The position numbers and the translations under genes were made by a program. A stretch of DNA of 64,000 nucleotides from NCBI RefSeq assembly GCF_050942215.1, contig NZ_CP192056.1:2542001-2606000 (forward strand), written 5' to 3'. Below are positions 1 to 7,257 of the stretch, one piece after another. The notes below the pieces were generated by a model that was not told the origin of the DNA, made no database searches, and saw nothing but the letters and a program-made list of their open reading frames with translations. The stretch comes from Sphaerimonospora sp050942215 (GTDB lineage Bacteria; Actinomycetota; Actinomycetes; Streptosporangiales; Streptosporangiaceae). Numbering within the stretch: position 1 is the stretch's first letter; the number at the start of each line of letters is the position of its first letter.

Positions 1-374
1 AATCCGTCGACGAGTTTGATCACCAGGGCGGCGAGCGGTCCGATGATCATGGCGCCGAGGAACATGGGGATGTCGGTGCCGACGACCACGCCCATGGTGG
101 CGACGGCGCCGACCACGGCGCCGCGCTGGCCGTGGACCATCCGGCCGCCCGTGTAGCCGATCAGGACGGGCAGCAAGACGGTGATCATGGGACCGACGAG
201 TTCGGCGAGTGACTCGTTGGGCAGCCAGCCGGTGGGGATGAACAGCGCGGTGATCAAACCCCAGGCGATGAACGCGCCGATGTTCGGCATGATCATCCCG
301 GCGAGGTGACCGCCGATGCGTTGGATGGTGGCCTTGGTCCCGGTGCCGTAGACCGTGGGGGTGTAGTTGGCCAT
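1..374 (-). CDS. mtlA: PTS mannitol-type permease EIIC, N-terminal part (runs off the window)
   Basis: Membrane permease domain of a phosphotransferase system that imports and phosphorylates a sugar or sugar alcohol. Only the first 124 residues are present. The start reads MANYTPTVYGTGTKATIQRI, followed by segments MPNIGAFIAWG, ALFIPTGWLPNE, LVGPMITVLLP, IGYTGG and IPMFLGAMI, which match the start of mannitol EIIC (MtlA) rather than fructose EIIC. The start ATG at 372-374 is preceded on the minus strand by an AAGGAG ribosome site at about 8 bases. It lies 118 bp downstream of a 1-phosphofructokinase gene on the same strand, so it is probably the third gene of that operon. The family call is firm; the true substrate is not shown by this fragment. 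Confidence 0.85.
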   Translation of the reverse strand, partial: MANYTPTVYGTGTKATIQRIGGHLAGMIMPNIGAFIAWGLITALFIPTGWLPNESLAELVGPMITVLLPVLIGYTGGRMVHGQRGAVVGAVATMGVVVGTDIPMFLGAMIIGPLAALVIKLVDG

Positions 375-492
375 GGGTCGTGCTCCTTCCGAAGGGGGGT
401 GAAGGGTGCCTGTCGGCTGGGGCTTCACCCCCTGTCCCACACCGCCCCCGGCCTGGCTCGGCCTGCGCCGGCTGGTCGGCGTGGGTTGGGGG

Positions 493-1437
493 TCATGTCA
501 CCGCGGATCTCAGCGGCCGGTCGGGGTCGGGCCGGCCGATCCGGACCAGGTCGCGCCGGATGTCGGCGGGACCGGGCATCCGGCTGCCGGGCAGGGCGAC
601 GGCGGCCGTTCCCCAGGCCAGGGCCTCGACCAGGGCCCCCTCGCCGCCGGCGCAGCCCGCCAGGAAACCGGCCAGCATGGCGTCGCCCGCGCCGACGGCG
701 CTGCGGGGTTCCGCCACCGGGCACTGGCCGTACCACGCGCCGTCGTCCTGCACCAGGACGGCGCCGTCGGGACCGATGCTGGCCAGCACCGTTCCCGCGC
801 CCAGCGCGCGAAGCTTGTCCGCCGCCTCGATGACGTCGCCCACACGGGTGATCGTCATCCCGGTCGCCTCCGCGAGCTCCTCGCGGTTGGGCTTGATCAG
901 CGCGGGTCCGGCGGCGATGGCGGCCGGAAGCGCCGGGCCGCTGGTGTCCACGGCCACCTTCAGGCCGGCCTCGGAGAACCTGCGGCACAGCCGGGCGTAG
1001 ACATCGGTGGACAGGCCGGGGGGGAGGCTGCCGGAGGCGACCACCCAGTCCGCGGTGTCCGCGGCGTCCACGACGGTTTGGGCGATGGCCTCCAGTTCGG
1101 CCGCCGTCATGGCCGTACCGGGCTCGTTGATCTTGGTGACCGTGCCGTCGGGCTCGGCCAGGGTGATGTTGGACCGGGTCGCCCCGGCGACCGGGACGGT
1201 GATCATGTCGATGCCCTCGCGGCACAGCAGATCCACCAGCTGCCGGCCCTCATGGCCGCCGAAGGGGACCACCGCGCAGGACTCGACCCGGTTGGCCAGC
1301 AGCGCCCGGGACACGTTCACACCCTTGCCGCCCGGATCGAGACGTGCCGCCGACGCCCGGATGACCGCGCCGCGCTCCAGCGCGCCGATCCCGATCGTAC
1401 GGTCCAGACTCGGGTTGAGAGTCAGAGTGAGGATCAC
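493..1437 (-). CDS. fruK: 1-phosphofructokinase (PfkB/ribokinase family)
   Basis: Cytoplasmic sugar kinase that turns fructose 1-phosphate, the product of fructose PTS uptake, into fructose 1,6-bisphosphate with ATP. The 314-residue protein has the family length. It starts MILTLTLNPSLDRT, carries the PfkB substrate motif GGKGVN at residues 37-42, and the anion-hole/catalytic motif GAGD at 249-252 with Asp252 as the likely base. Its ATG overlaps the stop of the upstream DeoR-family regulator by four bases (ATGA), so the two are translationally coupled. Tagatose-6-phosphate kinase is a close relative, but the context with a DeoR regulator and a PTS permease favours 1-phosphofructokinase. Confidence 0.9.
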   Translation of the reverse strand: MILTLTLNPSLDRTIGIGALERGAVIRASAARLDPGGKGVNVSRALLANRVESCAVVPFGGHEGRQLVDLLCREGIDMITVPVAGATRSNITLAEPDGTVTKINEPGTAMTAAELEAIAQTVVDAADTADWVVASGSLPPGLSTDVYARLCRRFSEAGLKVAVDTSGPALPAAIAAGPALIKPNREELAEATGMTITRVGDVIEAADKLRALGAGTVLASIGPDGAVLVQDDGAWYGQCPVAEPRSAVGAGDAMLAGFLAGCAGGEGALVEALAWGTAAVALPGSRMPGPADIRRDLVRIGRPDPDRPLRSAVT

Positions 1438-2195
1438 GCCCGCACCACCTCGGGGCCGGCCGCGGTGATGTCGGCGGCGATCGCCGGGTCCAGCCCGTCA
1501 TCCGTGATGATCATGTCGATCTCGGTGAGCGCCGCGAACCTGGCGAGGTAGACGCCGGAGAACTTGGTGTGGTCGGCCAGCACCACGGTGCGCTCGGCCG
1601 CGCCGATCATCGCGCGTTTGATCGCGGACTCGGCCGGATCGGGCGTCGTCAGCCCCTTGTCGACCGAGCATCCGTTGGTGCCCATGAAGGCCACGTCGAC
1701 GTTCAGGTCCGCGAGCGGGCGCAGTGCCCAGTCGTCGACGGTGGCGAGAGTACGGCCGCGCACCCGGCCCCCTAACATGATCACGTTGAGGTTGGCCCTG
1801 GTCGCGAGCATCGTCGCGAGCGGCGGCGCGTTCACGATGACGGTGAGCTCACGATCGCCGGGCAGCGCCCGGGCGAGACGACGTGTCGTCGAGCCCGCGT
1901 CGATGATGATCGAGCCGTCCTCCGGCAGCTCGGCCAGCGCGGCCTTGGCGATGCGCTCCTTCTCCTCGGTCATGACCTCGTCTCGTGTGGCGAGCGCGGG
2001 CTCGAAGCCGAGCCGTTCGACCGGGATCGCGCCGCCGTGTACGCGTCGGAGGACGCCGGCCCGCTCCAGGACGGTCAGGTCGCGGCGGATCGTCTCCGTG
2101 GTGACGGCGAACTCCTCCGCCAGCTTCACCACATCCACCCGTCCAGCGGCGCGCGCACGGCGCAGGATCTCCTGCTGCCGTTCCTCCGCGTACAT
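1434..2195 (-). CDS. DeoR/GlpR-family transcriptional regulator of the PTS operon
   Basis: Sugar-phosphate-responsive repressor, first gene of the regulator-kinase-permease operon. The 253-residue protein has a winged helix-turn-helix at about residues 6-55 (VDVVKLAEEFAVTTETIRRD) and a DeoR C-terminal sensor domain at about 75-230 with DAGSTT at 99-104, the LGG motif at 141-143 and DHTKF at 209-213, which are the usual phosphate- and sugar-binding features. The position fits a FruR-type regulator that responds to fructose 1-phosphate, by family knowledge rather than by sequence proof. The upstream region is AT-rich compared with its surroundings. Confidence 0.88.
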   Translation of the reverse strand: MYAEERQQEILRRARAAGRVDVVKLAEEFAVTTETIRRDLTVLERAGVLRRVHGGAIPVERLGFEPALATRDEVMTEEKERIAKAALAELPEDGSIIIDAGSTTRRLARALPGDRELTVIVNAPPLATMLATRANLNVIMLGGRVRGRTLATVDDWALRPLADLNVDVAFMGTNGCSVDKGLTTPDPAESAIKRAMIGAAERTVVLADHTKFSGVYLARFAALTEIDMIITDDGLDPAIAADITAAGPEVVRA

Positions 2196-2236
2196 GATGT
2201 TGGTTCACCACCGTTCAGTGTGTTGTTTCGCCTTTG

Positions 2237-2242
2237 TTTATA
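2237..2242 (-). promoter_or_regulatory. Candidate -10 box of the deoR-fruK-permease operon
   Basis: On the minus strand the sequence TATAAA stands about 42 bases before the regulator ATG, in an AT-rich island (about 2205-2262) that also holds AACAAA/AACAAC words, as often seen at DeoR-type operators. No clean -35 box was found, so this is a candidate only. Confidence 0.4.
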
Positions 2243-2296
2243 CCTATATTCCGTGGAAGTCAAGGGGTGCGCGATGCGCGCCCAACCCCCACCCCC

Positions 2297-2537
2297 GTGA
2301 TCTTGCACTTTCTCGCAGATCGTCCTTCTGGCCTGCGTAAATCCCATTGATGATCTTGCAGATAATCGCAGACGGACCATCTGACCTGCGCCTGCGTGTT
2401 CCGTGATCTTGCAGTTATGGGTGCAAGATCACGGATGGTTTTTTCGCTGTTCAGGGGCATGTTCTGCGAGAAACTGCAAGATCACGAATCGTGAAATGCC
2501 TGGTCAAGGCTCGATGTGCGAGTATTCGCAAGATCAC
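2297..2537. repeat. Mirror repeat element, copy 1 (241 bp)
   Basis: Five core sites of about 21 bp. Plus-orientation cores (GTGATCTTGCA...TCGCA) begin at 2297, 2350 and 2403; minus-orientation cores end at 2432, 2485 and 2537, so neighbouring cores are 52-53 bp apart. The central pair forms a palindrome with 14-bp arms (2400-2413 and 2422-2435, 8-base loop). A TGACCTG-like box is seen at 2330-2337 and 2381-2390 and inverted near 2500-2506. A C-tract precedes and a G-tract follows. The element lies between the start of the deoR-type gene and the 3' end of the xylanase gene, which are both on the minus strand, so unlike the other two copies it is not between convergent genes. Function unknown. 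Confidence 0.85.
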
Positions 2538-2634
2538 GGGCTGGGGTGGGGGGGGGTGGAGGTCGGTGACCCTGAAACGGCGAGGTGGCCGACCTCGGGT
2601 TCGAAGTCGACCACCTCGTGGGAGATCCGGTGGG

Positions 2635-4062
2635 TCAGGCGGCCGCGCAGGCGATGCCCGTGGGGGTGCCGTTGGAGCCCGAGTGCGAGCCCTGGAACCC
2701 GAACGTCGTGCTCACGCCGGCGCCGAGCCTGCCGTTGTAGCTGACATTGCGGACGGTGACCGACGACCCGTTGGCGGTCAGGTCGCCGTTCCAGAGGTTG
2801 CTGATCCGCTGACCGTTGGGGAAGGTCCAGGTCACGGTCCAGCCGTCGATCTCGGTCGTCCCGGAGTTGCGGACGGTGACGTCGGCGGTGAAGCCGTTCT
2901 GCCACTGGCTGGTCACCTGGTACGACGCCGTGCACCCGTCATCGCCGGGCGAAGGCGTCGGAGAGGGCGACGGGGAGGGGGACGGAGACGGCGAGGGAGA
3001 GGGGCTGCTCGTGGCGCCGAGCGCAGCGGCGACGGCGTAGTAGGCCGGCTTCTTGTTGAAGTTCTCGTCGTAGAGCAGGGCGGCCCCCTGGCCGGGGAAG
3101 ACCGAGGGGATCCAGGAGTGGTGGTCGGCGAAGTCCCAGATCGTCATGCCGACGCAGCGGGAGACCGCCAGGCAGGCCTTGACGACCTTGCTGTAGTCCT
3201 CGGCCTGCTGGGTGTCCTTGGCGGTGGTGCGGGGCAGGTCCATCCGGATGTCGAGCTCGGTGATGGCCACGTCCACGCCGAGGTCGGCGAAACGCTGGAT
3301 GTTCTGCTGCAGCGTGGTGGGGACCTGGCCGACGATCAGGTGGGCCTGCAGCCCGACGCCGTCGATGGGGACGCCCTGCTGCTTGAACGACTTCACCATG
3401 TTGTAGACGGCGTCGCTCTTCGCGTTGACGCCTTCGATGTTGTAGTCGTTGTAGTACAGCTTGACGTCCGGGTCGGCCGCGCGGGCCGCCTTGAACGCCT
3501 CGGCGATGTAGCCGTCCCCGATCTTCTGCTGGAACACCGACTGGCGGCGTGAGCCGTTCTCCTCGAAGGCCTCGTTGACCACGTCCCAGTGGATGAGCCG
3601 GCCCTTGAAGTGGGCGGCCTCGTTGGCGATGTGGTTGCGCATCACCCCGAGGAGCTGGTTGGACGGCACGTTGTTCACCCAGTCGGGAAGCTGGTTGTGC
3701 CAGACCAGCGTGTGCCCACGGACGAGCTGGCCGTTGGCCTCGGCGCGGGCGACGATCGCCTCGGCCTGGGTGTAGTCGAACTGGCCCTGCGACGGCTCGA
3801 TGTACATCCACTTCATCGTGTTGCCGACGGTGATCTGGCCGAACTCGCTGCCGAGGATCTGCTGGTACGGCACGTCCGACAGGGTGGGGTTGTCGGTCGC
3901 CGAGCCGAAGTAGCGGCCCTTGGCAGCGGCCAGCTGACCGAGCGTGGAATCCGCCGAGGCCGCCGGCGCGGTCAGGACGCCGGCGGTCAGGACCGTGGCC
4001 GCCGCCACGGCCCCGGCTATCAGCCCGGCCGTACGGCGTCGACGATGGGAGGTGCGTTCCAT
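2635..4062 (-). CDS. Secreted endo-1,4-beta-xylanase, GH10 with CBM2
   Basis: Extracellular enzyme that cuts beta-1,4-xylan chains. The 475-residue protein has a signal peptide (charged TSHRRRR, hydrophobic core, cleavage after APAASA near residue 37), a GH10 catalytic domain at about 40-350, a Pro-Ser linker at 352-372, and a family 2 carbohydrate-binding module at 377-475. The acid/base is Glu164 in WDVVNE and the nucleophile Glu269 in ITELD; TIWDFADHHSW at 307-317 is the usual C-terminal GH10 motif. The CBM keeps its paired cysteines (377 and 471) and exposed tryptophans. The ATG has AAGGAG six bases upstream. It lies downstream of the GH43 gene on the same strand but has its own 270-bp leader region, and probably answers to the same LacI regulator. 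Confidence 0.96.
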   Translation of the reverse strand: MERTSHRRRRTAGLIAGAVAAATVLTAGVLTAPAASADSTLGQLAAAKGRYFGSATDNPTLSDVPYQQILGSEFGQITVGNTMKWMYIEPSQGQFDYTQAEAIVARAEANGQLVRGHTLVWHNQLPDWVNNVPSNQLLGVMRNHIANEAAHFKGRLIHWDVVNEAFEENGSRRQSVFQQKIGDGYIAEAFKAARAADPDVKLYYNDYNIEGVNAKSDAVYNMVKSFKQQGVPIDGVGLQAHLIVGQVPTTLQQNIQRFADLGVDVAITELDIRMDLPRTTAKDTQQAEDYSKVVKACLAVSRCVGMTIWDFADHHSWIPSVFPGQGAALLYDENFNKKPAYYAVAAALGATSSPSPSPSPSPSPSPSPTPSPGDDGCTASYQVTSQWQNGFTADVTVRNSGTTEIDGWTVTWTFPNGQRISNLWNGDLTANGSSVTVRNVSYNGRLGAGVSTTFGFQGSHSGSNGTPTGIACAAA

Positions 4063-4119
4063 ACGCGCTCCTAAGGGGTCGGGGCCGCTGCCCTCGGGTA
4101 AGGACCGCGGCGGGATCGA

Positions 4120-4157
4120 GGCATTCGCACGAGGGAGGAGATTAAGTTTCGAATGCC
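4120..4157. promoter_or_regulatory. Candidate operator upstream of the xylanase gene
   Basis: An inverted repeat GGCATTCG (4120-4127) / CGAATGCC (4150-4157) surrounds ATTAAGTTTCGA (4141-4152). The latter resembles ATTAACGTTCGA found on the minus strand at 5977-5988 between the GH43 gene and the LacI-family gene (10 of 12 bases). A shared motif at both xylan genes suggests one LacI-type operator. No binding data. Confidence 0.45.
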
Positions 4158-4240
4158 GTATTGATCGTTAACCAGGGACCCTAGAGCGGACTGGATCAGA
4201 GCGTCAACAACGTGTTCGTTCGCCCGTCGAAACGGTCGGT

Positions 4241-4274
4241 ACGGCCACTCCCCGGGCTGCGGGACAGTGGCCGT
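4241..4274 (-). terminator. Hairpin 3' of the GH43 gene
   Basis: Stem ACGGCCACT (4241-4249) with AGTGGCCGT (4266-4274), 16-base GC-rich loop, about 60 bp past the GH43 stop. No U-tract follows, as is common for terminators in high-GC actinomycetes. Confidence 0.5.
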
Positions 4275-4332
4275 CGCGATGGCCTGGAGGTGAAATTTTC
4301 ACGCTCGGCCGGGCTCCGCGCAGGACGGGGCG

Positions 4333-5853
4333 TCAGGCCGTGCCCGCGTAGTCGAACCAGTCGAAGGCCGCGCTGCCCTCGGTGACGTACATGCCGATGA
4401 CGCGGCCGGTGAAGCCGGCGGCGACCTCGGTGGACAGATATCGGCCGTCCAGTTCCGCCAGGAGCACGCGCTCGTCCCCCGTGTGCACCGAGAAGGCGAG
4501 GGTGTCCGGTCCGTGGGCGCCGACGCCGGTCCCCTCGCGGTCCGCCTCGCCGGGCCGGGTCACGGTCGGCGGCGGCACATCGGCCGTACGGACCCGGATC
4601 TCGGCGGTGAGGGGCCCGGGCGGCACCGGGCGGACGGCGACGCGCTGGCGCAGCGGCCCGATCCTGGCGATCACGGACGCCTGCCCGTCGTGCACCTCGA
4701 GGTCGTAGTGGTGGGCCTCGTCCAGCCGTACGGAAAGTCCGGCGCGTGCGCCGCGGGGGTCGAGGTGTGCGGCGATCCGGCAGTCGTGGTGCTGCTGGCG
4801 GCGTCCGATGAAGGTGTGTCCGGGACGGTCGAGGGTGGGACCGGTCGCGTGCAGCGTCAGCCGGCCCGGCCGTTCGGTGAGGGACCAGGAGCCGTCGGGA
4901 CGGCCGCGTGGAGAGATCCACTGCGGGGCCAGCGCCGGAGCGTCGAAGTCGTCACGGGAGGACTCCGGGGGGAGGGGGTGCCAGGCGGCGGGCGCGGCAT
5001 GCCGCTCCTCGACCGGGCCGACGACCGGCCAGCCGCCGGCCCACAGCACGGGGGTCAGGAACGTCTCCCGCCCGAGGACGTGGAACTCCGGTGTGTGACC
5101 GCGCGGGCGGGTGCCGAGCAGGACCATCCACCACGTGCCGTCCACGGCCTGGACGAGGTCGGCGTGGCCGGTGCTCTGGATCGGCCGGCCGGTGCCGCGG
5201 TGGGTCAGGATCGGGTTGGCCGGGCCGGGCTCGTACGGCCCGCGGGGCGAGCGCGCGCGGGCGATCGAGACGGCGTGGGCCCGTTCCGTGCCGCCCTCCG
5301 ACATCAGCAGATACCACCACTCGCCGATGCGGAACAGGTGCGGCGCCTCGGGGTACTTGCCCCCGGTCCCGGACCAGACGGGGATCGGCCCGTCCAGCAC
5401 CTCGCCGGTCAGCGGGTCGATTCGCGACACCTGGTTGCCGGAGGTGGTGCACCAGCAGTTCCCGTCGTCGTCCCAGGCCAGGTCGGGGTCGATGCCGGGA
5501 ACGTCGATCCAGACGGGATCGGACCAGGGGCCCTCGGGGCGTTCAGCGGTGACGAGGAAGTTGCCGCGGCCGCTCACGTTGGTGGTGATCATGTAGAACA
5601 GGCCGTCGTGATGGCGGATCGTCGGTGCGTAGACGCCGCCGGAGGCCGGTGCGTCCGGGGACAGGCCGAGCTGGGACGGCCGGTCGAGCACGTTGCCGAT
5701 CTGCCGCCAGTGCACCAGGTCGCGACTGTGGAAGATCGGGACGCCGGGAAAGTACTCGAAGCTGGAGCAGACCAGGTAGTAGTCCTCGCCGACCCGGCAC
5801 ACGCTGGGGTCGGGGTGAAACCCGCTGATGACGGGGTTGTCGTAAGTCCGCAC
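4333..5853 (-). CDS. Glycoside hydrolase family 43 (beta-xylosidase / arabinofuranosidase type)
   Basis: Removes xylose or arabinose units from xylo-oligosaccharides. About 506 residues from the GTG at 5853; an ATG at 5925 would add 24 residues but has no ribosome site, while the GTG is preceded by AGAAGGGA and gives MRTYDNPVISGFHPDPS, as in relatives. The N-terminal five-bladed propeller has the three GH43 acids: Asp15 in HPDPS (base), Asp128 in WDDDG (pKa modulator) and Glu186 in MSEGGT (acid). The C-terminal 200 residues (from about DDFDAP, residue 301) form the beta-sandwich usual in the xylosidase subgroup. There is no signal peptide, so it is probably intracellular and acts on imported oligomers made by the neighbouring xylanase. 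A LacI-family gene is transcribed divergently. Confidence 0.88.
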   Translation of the reverse strand: MRTYDNPVISGFHPDPSVCRVGEDYYLVCSSFEYFPGVPIFHSRDLVHWRQIGNVLDRPSQLGLSPDAPASGGVYAPTIRHHDGLFYMITTNVSGRGNFLVTAERPEGPWSDPVWIDVPGIDPDLAWDDDGNCWCTTSGNQVSRIDPLTGEVLDGPIPVWSGTGGKYPEAPHLFRIGEWWYLLMSEGGTERAHAVSIARARSPRGPYEPGPANPILTHRGTGRPIQSTGHADLVQAVDGTWWMVLLGTRPRGHTPEFHVLGRETFLTPVLWAGGWPVVGPVEERHAAPAAWHPLPPESSRDDFDAPALAPQWISPRGRPDGSWSLTERPGRLTLHATGPTLDRPGHTFIGRRQQHHDCRIAAHLDPRGARAGLSVRLDEAHHYDLEVHDGQASVIARIGPLRQRVAVRPVPPGPLTAEIRVRTADVPPPTVTRPGEADREGTGVGAHGPDTLAFSVHTGDERVLLAELDGRYLSTEVAAGFTGRVIGMYVTEGSAAFDWFDYAGTA

Positions 5854-5976
5854 GGCTCGGCGGGTCCCTTCTGAGTGGGTGGACACGGTGGGCCGGTTCC
5901 GGCCGGGTTCCGGGCAGGTGCGCATCGGCCGCGTCGCAGCCCCGATGCCGAAATCGACTAACTTTCCAAGATCGTA

Positions 5977-5988
5977 TCGAACGTTAAT
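5977..5988 (-). promoter_or_regulatory. Candidate LacI-type operator between GH43 and lacI-family genes
   Basis: Minus-strand ATTAACGTTCGA, matching the xylanase-side motif at 4141-4152 in 10 of 12 positions. It sits in the 238-bp divergent region, which is AT-rich for this genome and also carries TAACTTTCC and AAAGTTTC words nearby. Confidence 0.45.
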
Positions 5989-6078
5989 TTGGGAAGATAG
6001 GCCGACGGAAGCCGATCGTCAATAAAGTTTCTGGACACGTGACGAAAAGATCGAGCCGGATGGTCGAGGTCGTGTCGC

Positions 6079-6084
6079 TAGACT
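6079..6084 (+). promoter_or_regulatory. Candidate -10 box giving a leaderless lacI-family mRNA
   Basis: TAGACT stands seven bases before the ATG at 6092 and there is no Shine-Dalgarno sequence. This spacing places the transcription start at the start codon. Confidence 0.5.
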
Positions 6085-6091
6085 GCGGTCC

Positions 6092-7129
6092 ATGACCGCG
6101 ACGACAGGGCCGGCCGATTCAGCGGAGCGGCCGCAGGCGCTCACCATCGCGCAGCTCGCCGAGTTGGCGGGGGTCTCGACGGCCACGGTCTCGAAGGTCG
6201 TCAACGGCAAGTCGACGGTCGCGCCGGAGACCCGCATGCTGGTGGAAGACCTCATCCGGCGGCACGGATATCGGCGGCAGAAGAAGCGCGCGAGCGCGGC
6301 GCCCCTCATCGACCTCGTCTTCCACGAGCTCGAGGGCGAGTACCCGATGGAGATCATCAAGGGCGTCGAGCGGGTGGCGCAGGAACATCGCCTGGCCGTG
6401 GTGCTGTCGGAACTGCAGGGACGTCACGTCCCTGGCCGGGGCTGGATCGAGGACGTGCTGAGCCGGCGTCCCACGGGTGTCATCGCCGTCTTCTCCGGTC
6501 CCACGCAGACCCAGCGGGCCCAGCTCGCCACCCGGGACATTCCGCTGGTCCTGGTCGACCCGACCGGCGATCCGGGGCACCAGGTGCCGTCGGTGGGAGC
6601 CGGCAACTGGTCCGGCGGGCTGTCGGCCACCCGCCATCTGCTCGACCTCGGGCACCGTCGCATCGCGATCATCACCGGCCCCGCCCACGCGCTGTCCGGC
6701 CGGGCCAGGCTCGACGGCCACCGCGCGGCCCTGGACGCCGCCGGTGTGCCGATCCACCCTGAGCTGATCGCCGAGGGCGATTTCAACATCGACGACGGAC
6801 TGGAGCACGCCCGCCGGCTGCTCGCCCTGCCTGATCCGCCGACCGCGATCTTCGCCTCCAACGATGCCCAGGCCGTGGGCGTCTACCAGGCGGCCGGCGA
6901 AGCCGGACTGCGCATCCCGCGGGACCTGAGCGTGGTCGGGTTCGACGATCTGCCCATGGCCAGGTGGCTCGTCCCGTCGCTCACCACGATCCGCCAGCCT
7001 CTCGCCGAGATGGCCGCCGAGGCCGCCACCATGCTCATCTCCCTCGCCCAGGGCGAGCCCCTGCCGCGGAAGCGCCTCGAACTGTCCACCGATCTCGTCG
7101 TACGCAGGAGCACCGCCCCACCCCGCTGA
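6092..7129 (+). CDS. LacI-family transcriptional regulator of xylan use
   Basis: DNA-binding repressor of 345 residues. The helix-turn-helix lies at about residues 17-40 (TIAQLAELAGVSTATVSKVV), followed by a hinge helix and a periplasmic-binding-protein-like sugar domain from about 70 (LIDLVFHELEGEYPMEIIKG) to the end, with GVIAVFSG, RIAIITGP, IFASNDAQAVGV and DLSVVGFDD as the usual LacI landmarks. It is divergent from the GH43 gene and near a xylanase gene, so it most likely represses these and is released by a xylo-oligosaccharide, as for the BxlR-type regulators of streptomycetes. Target and inducer are inferred from context. Confidence 0.88.
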   Translation: MTATTGPADSAERPQALTIAQLAELAGVSTATVSKVVNGKSTVAPETRMLVEDLIRRHGYRRQKKRASAAPLIDLVFHELEGEYPMEIIKGVERVAQEHRLAVVLSELQGRHVPGRGWIEDVLSRRPTGVIAVFSGPTQTQRAQLATRDIPLVLVDPTGDPGHQVPSVGAGNWSGGLSATRHLLDLGHRRIAIITGPAHALSGRARLDGHRAALDAAGVPIHPELIAEGDFNIDDGLEHARRLLALPDPPTAIFASNDAQAVGVYQAAGEAGLRIPRDLSVVGFDDLPMARWLVPSLTTIRQPLAEMAAEAATMLISLAQGEPLPRKRLELSTDLVVRRSTAPPR

Positions 7130-7200
7130 CGGGCGGGACCCGGGCCGGGGGGACGTGGCCTGCGCCTGGGCCCTTTCCGCTCGCGGGCGTCACGATACGA

Positions 7201-7247
7201 GGCCGCCCGAGCCCTGCCCGCCCCCGAATGGGGCAGGGCAGGCGGCC
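7201..7247. terminator. Nested hairpin terminator between convergent genes
   Basis: Outer stem GGCCGCC (7201-7207) / GGCGGCC (7241-7247) around inner stem GCCCTGCCC (7211-7219) / GGGCAGGGC (7231-7239). It lies between the lacI-family gene (plus) and the FAD oxidoreductase gene (minus) and can serve both. Confidence 0.75.
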
Positions 7248-7257
7248 GTACGGCCGA

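Noticed and set aside
2297..2537. CRISPR array
   Set aside because: The repeats are regular (about 53-bp step) but come in only two direct copies per side, are mirrored about the centre, have a shared box in the spacers, and no cas genes are near. The same holds for 47137-47372 and 53507-53753.
4196..4921. Arg/Pro-rich frame antiparallel or shifted relative to the GH43 gene
   Set aside because: It overlaps the GH43 reading frame, has the Arg/Pro/Gly bias typical of shadow frames in high-GC DNA, and no family likeness. Many other such frames were dropped for the same reason.
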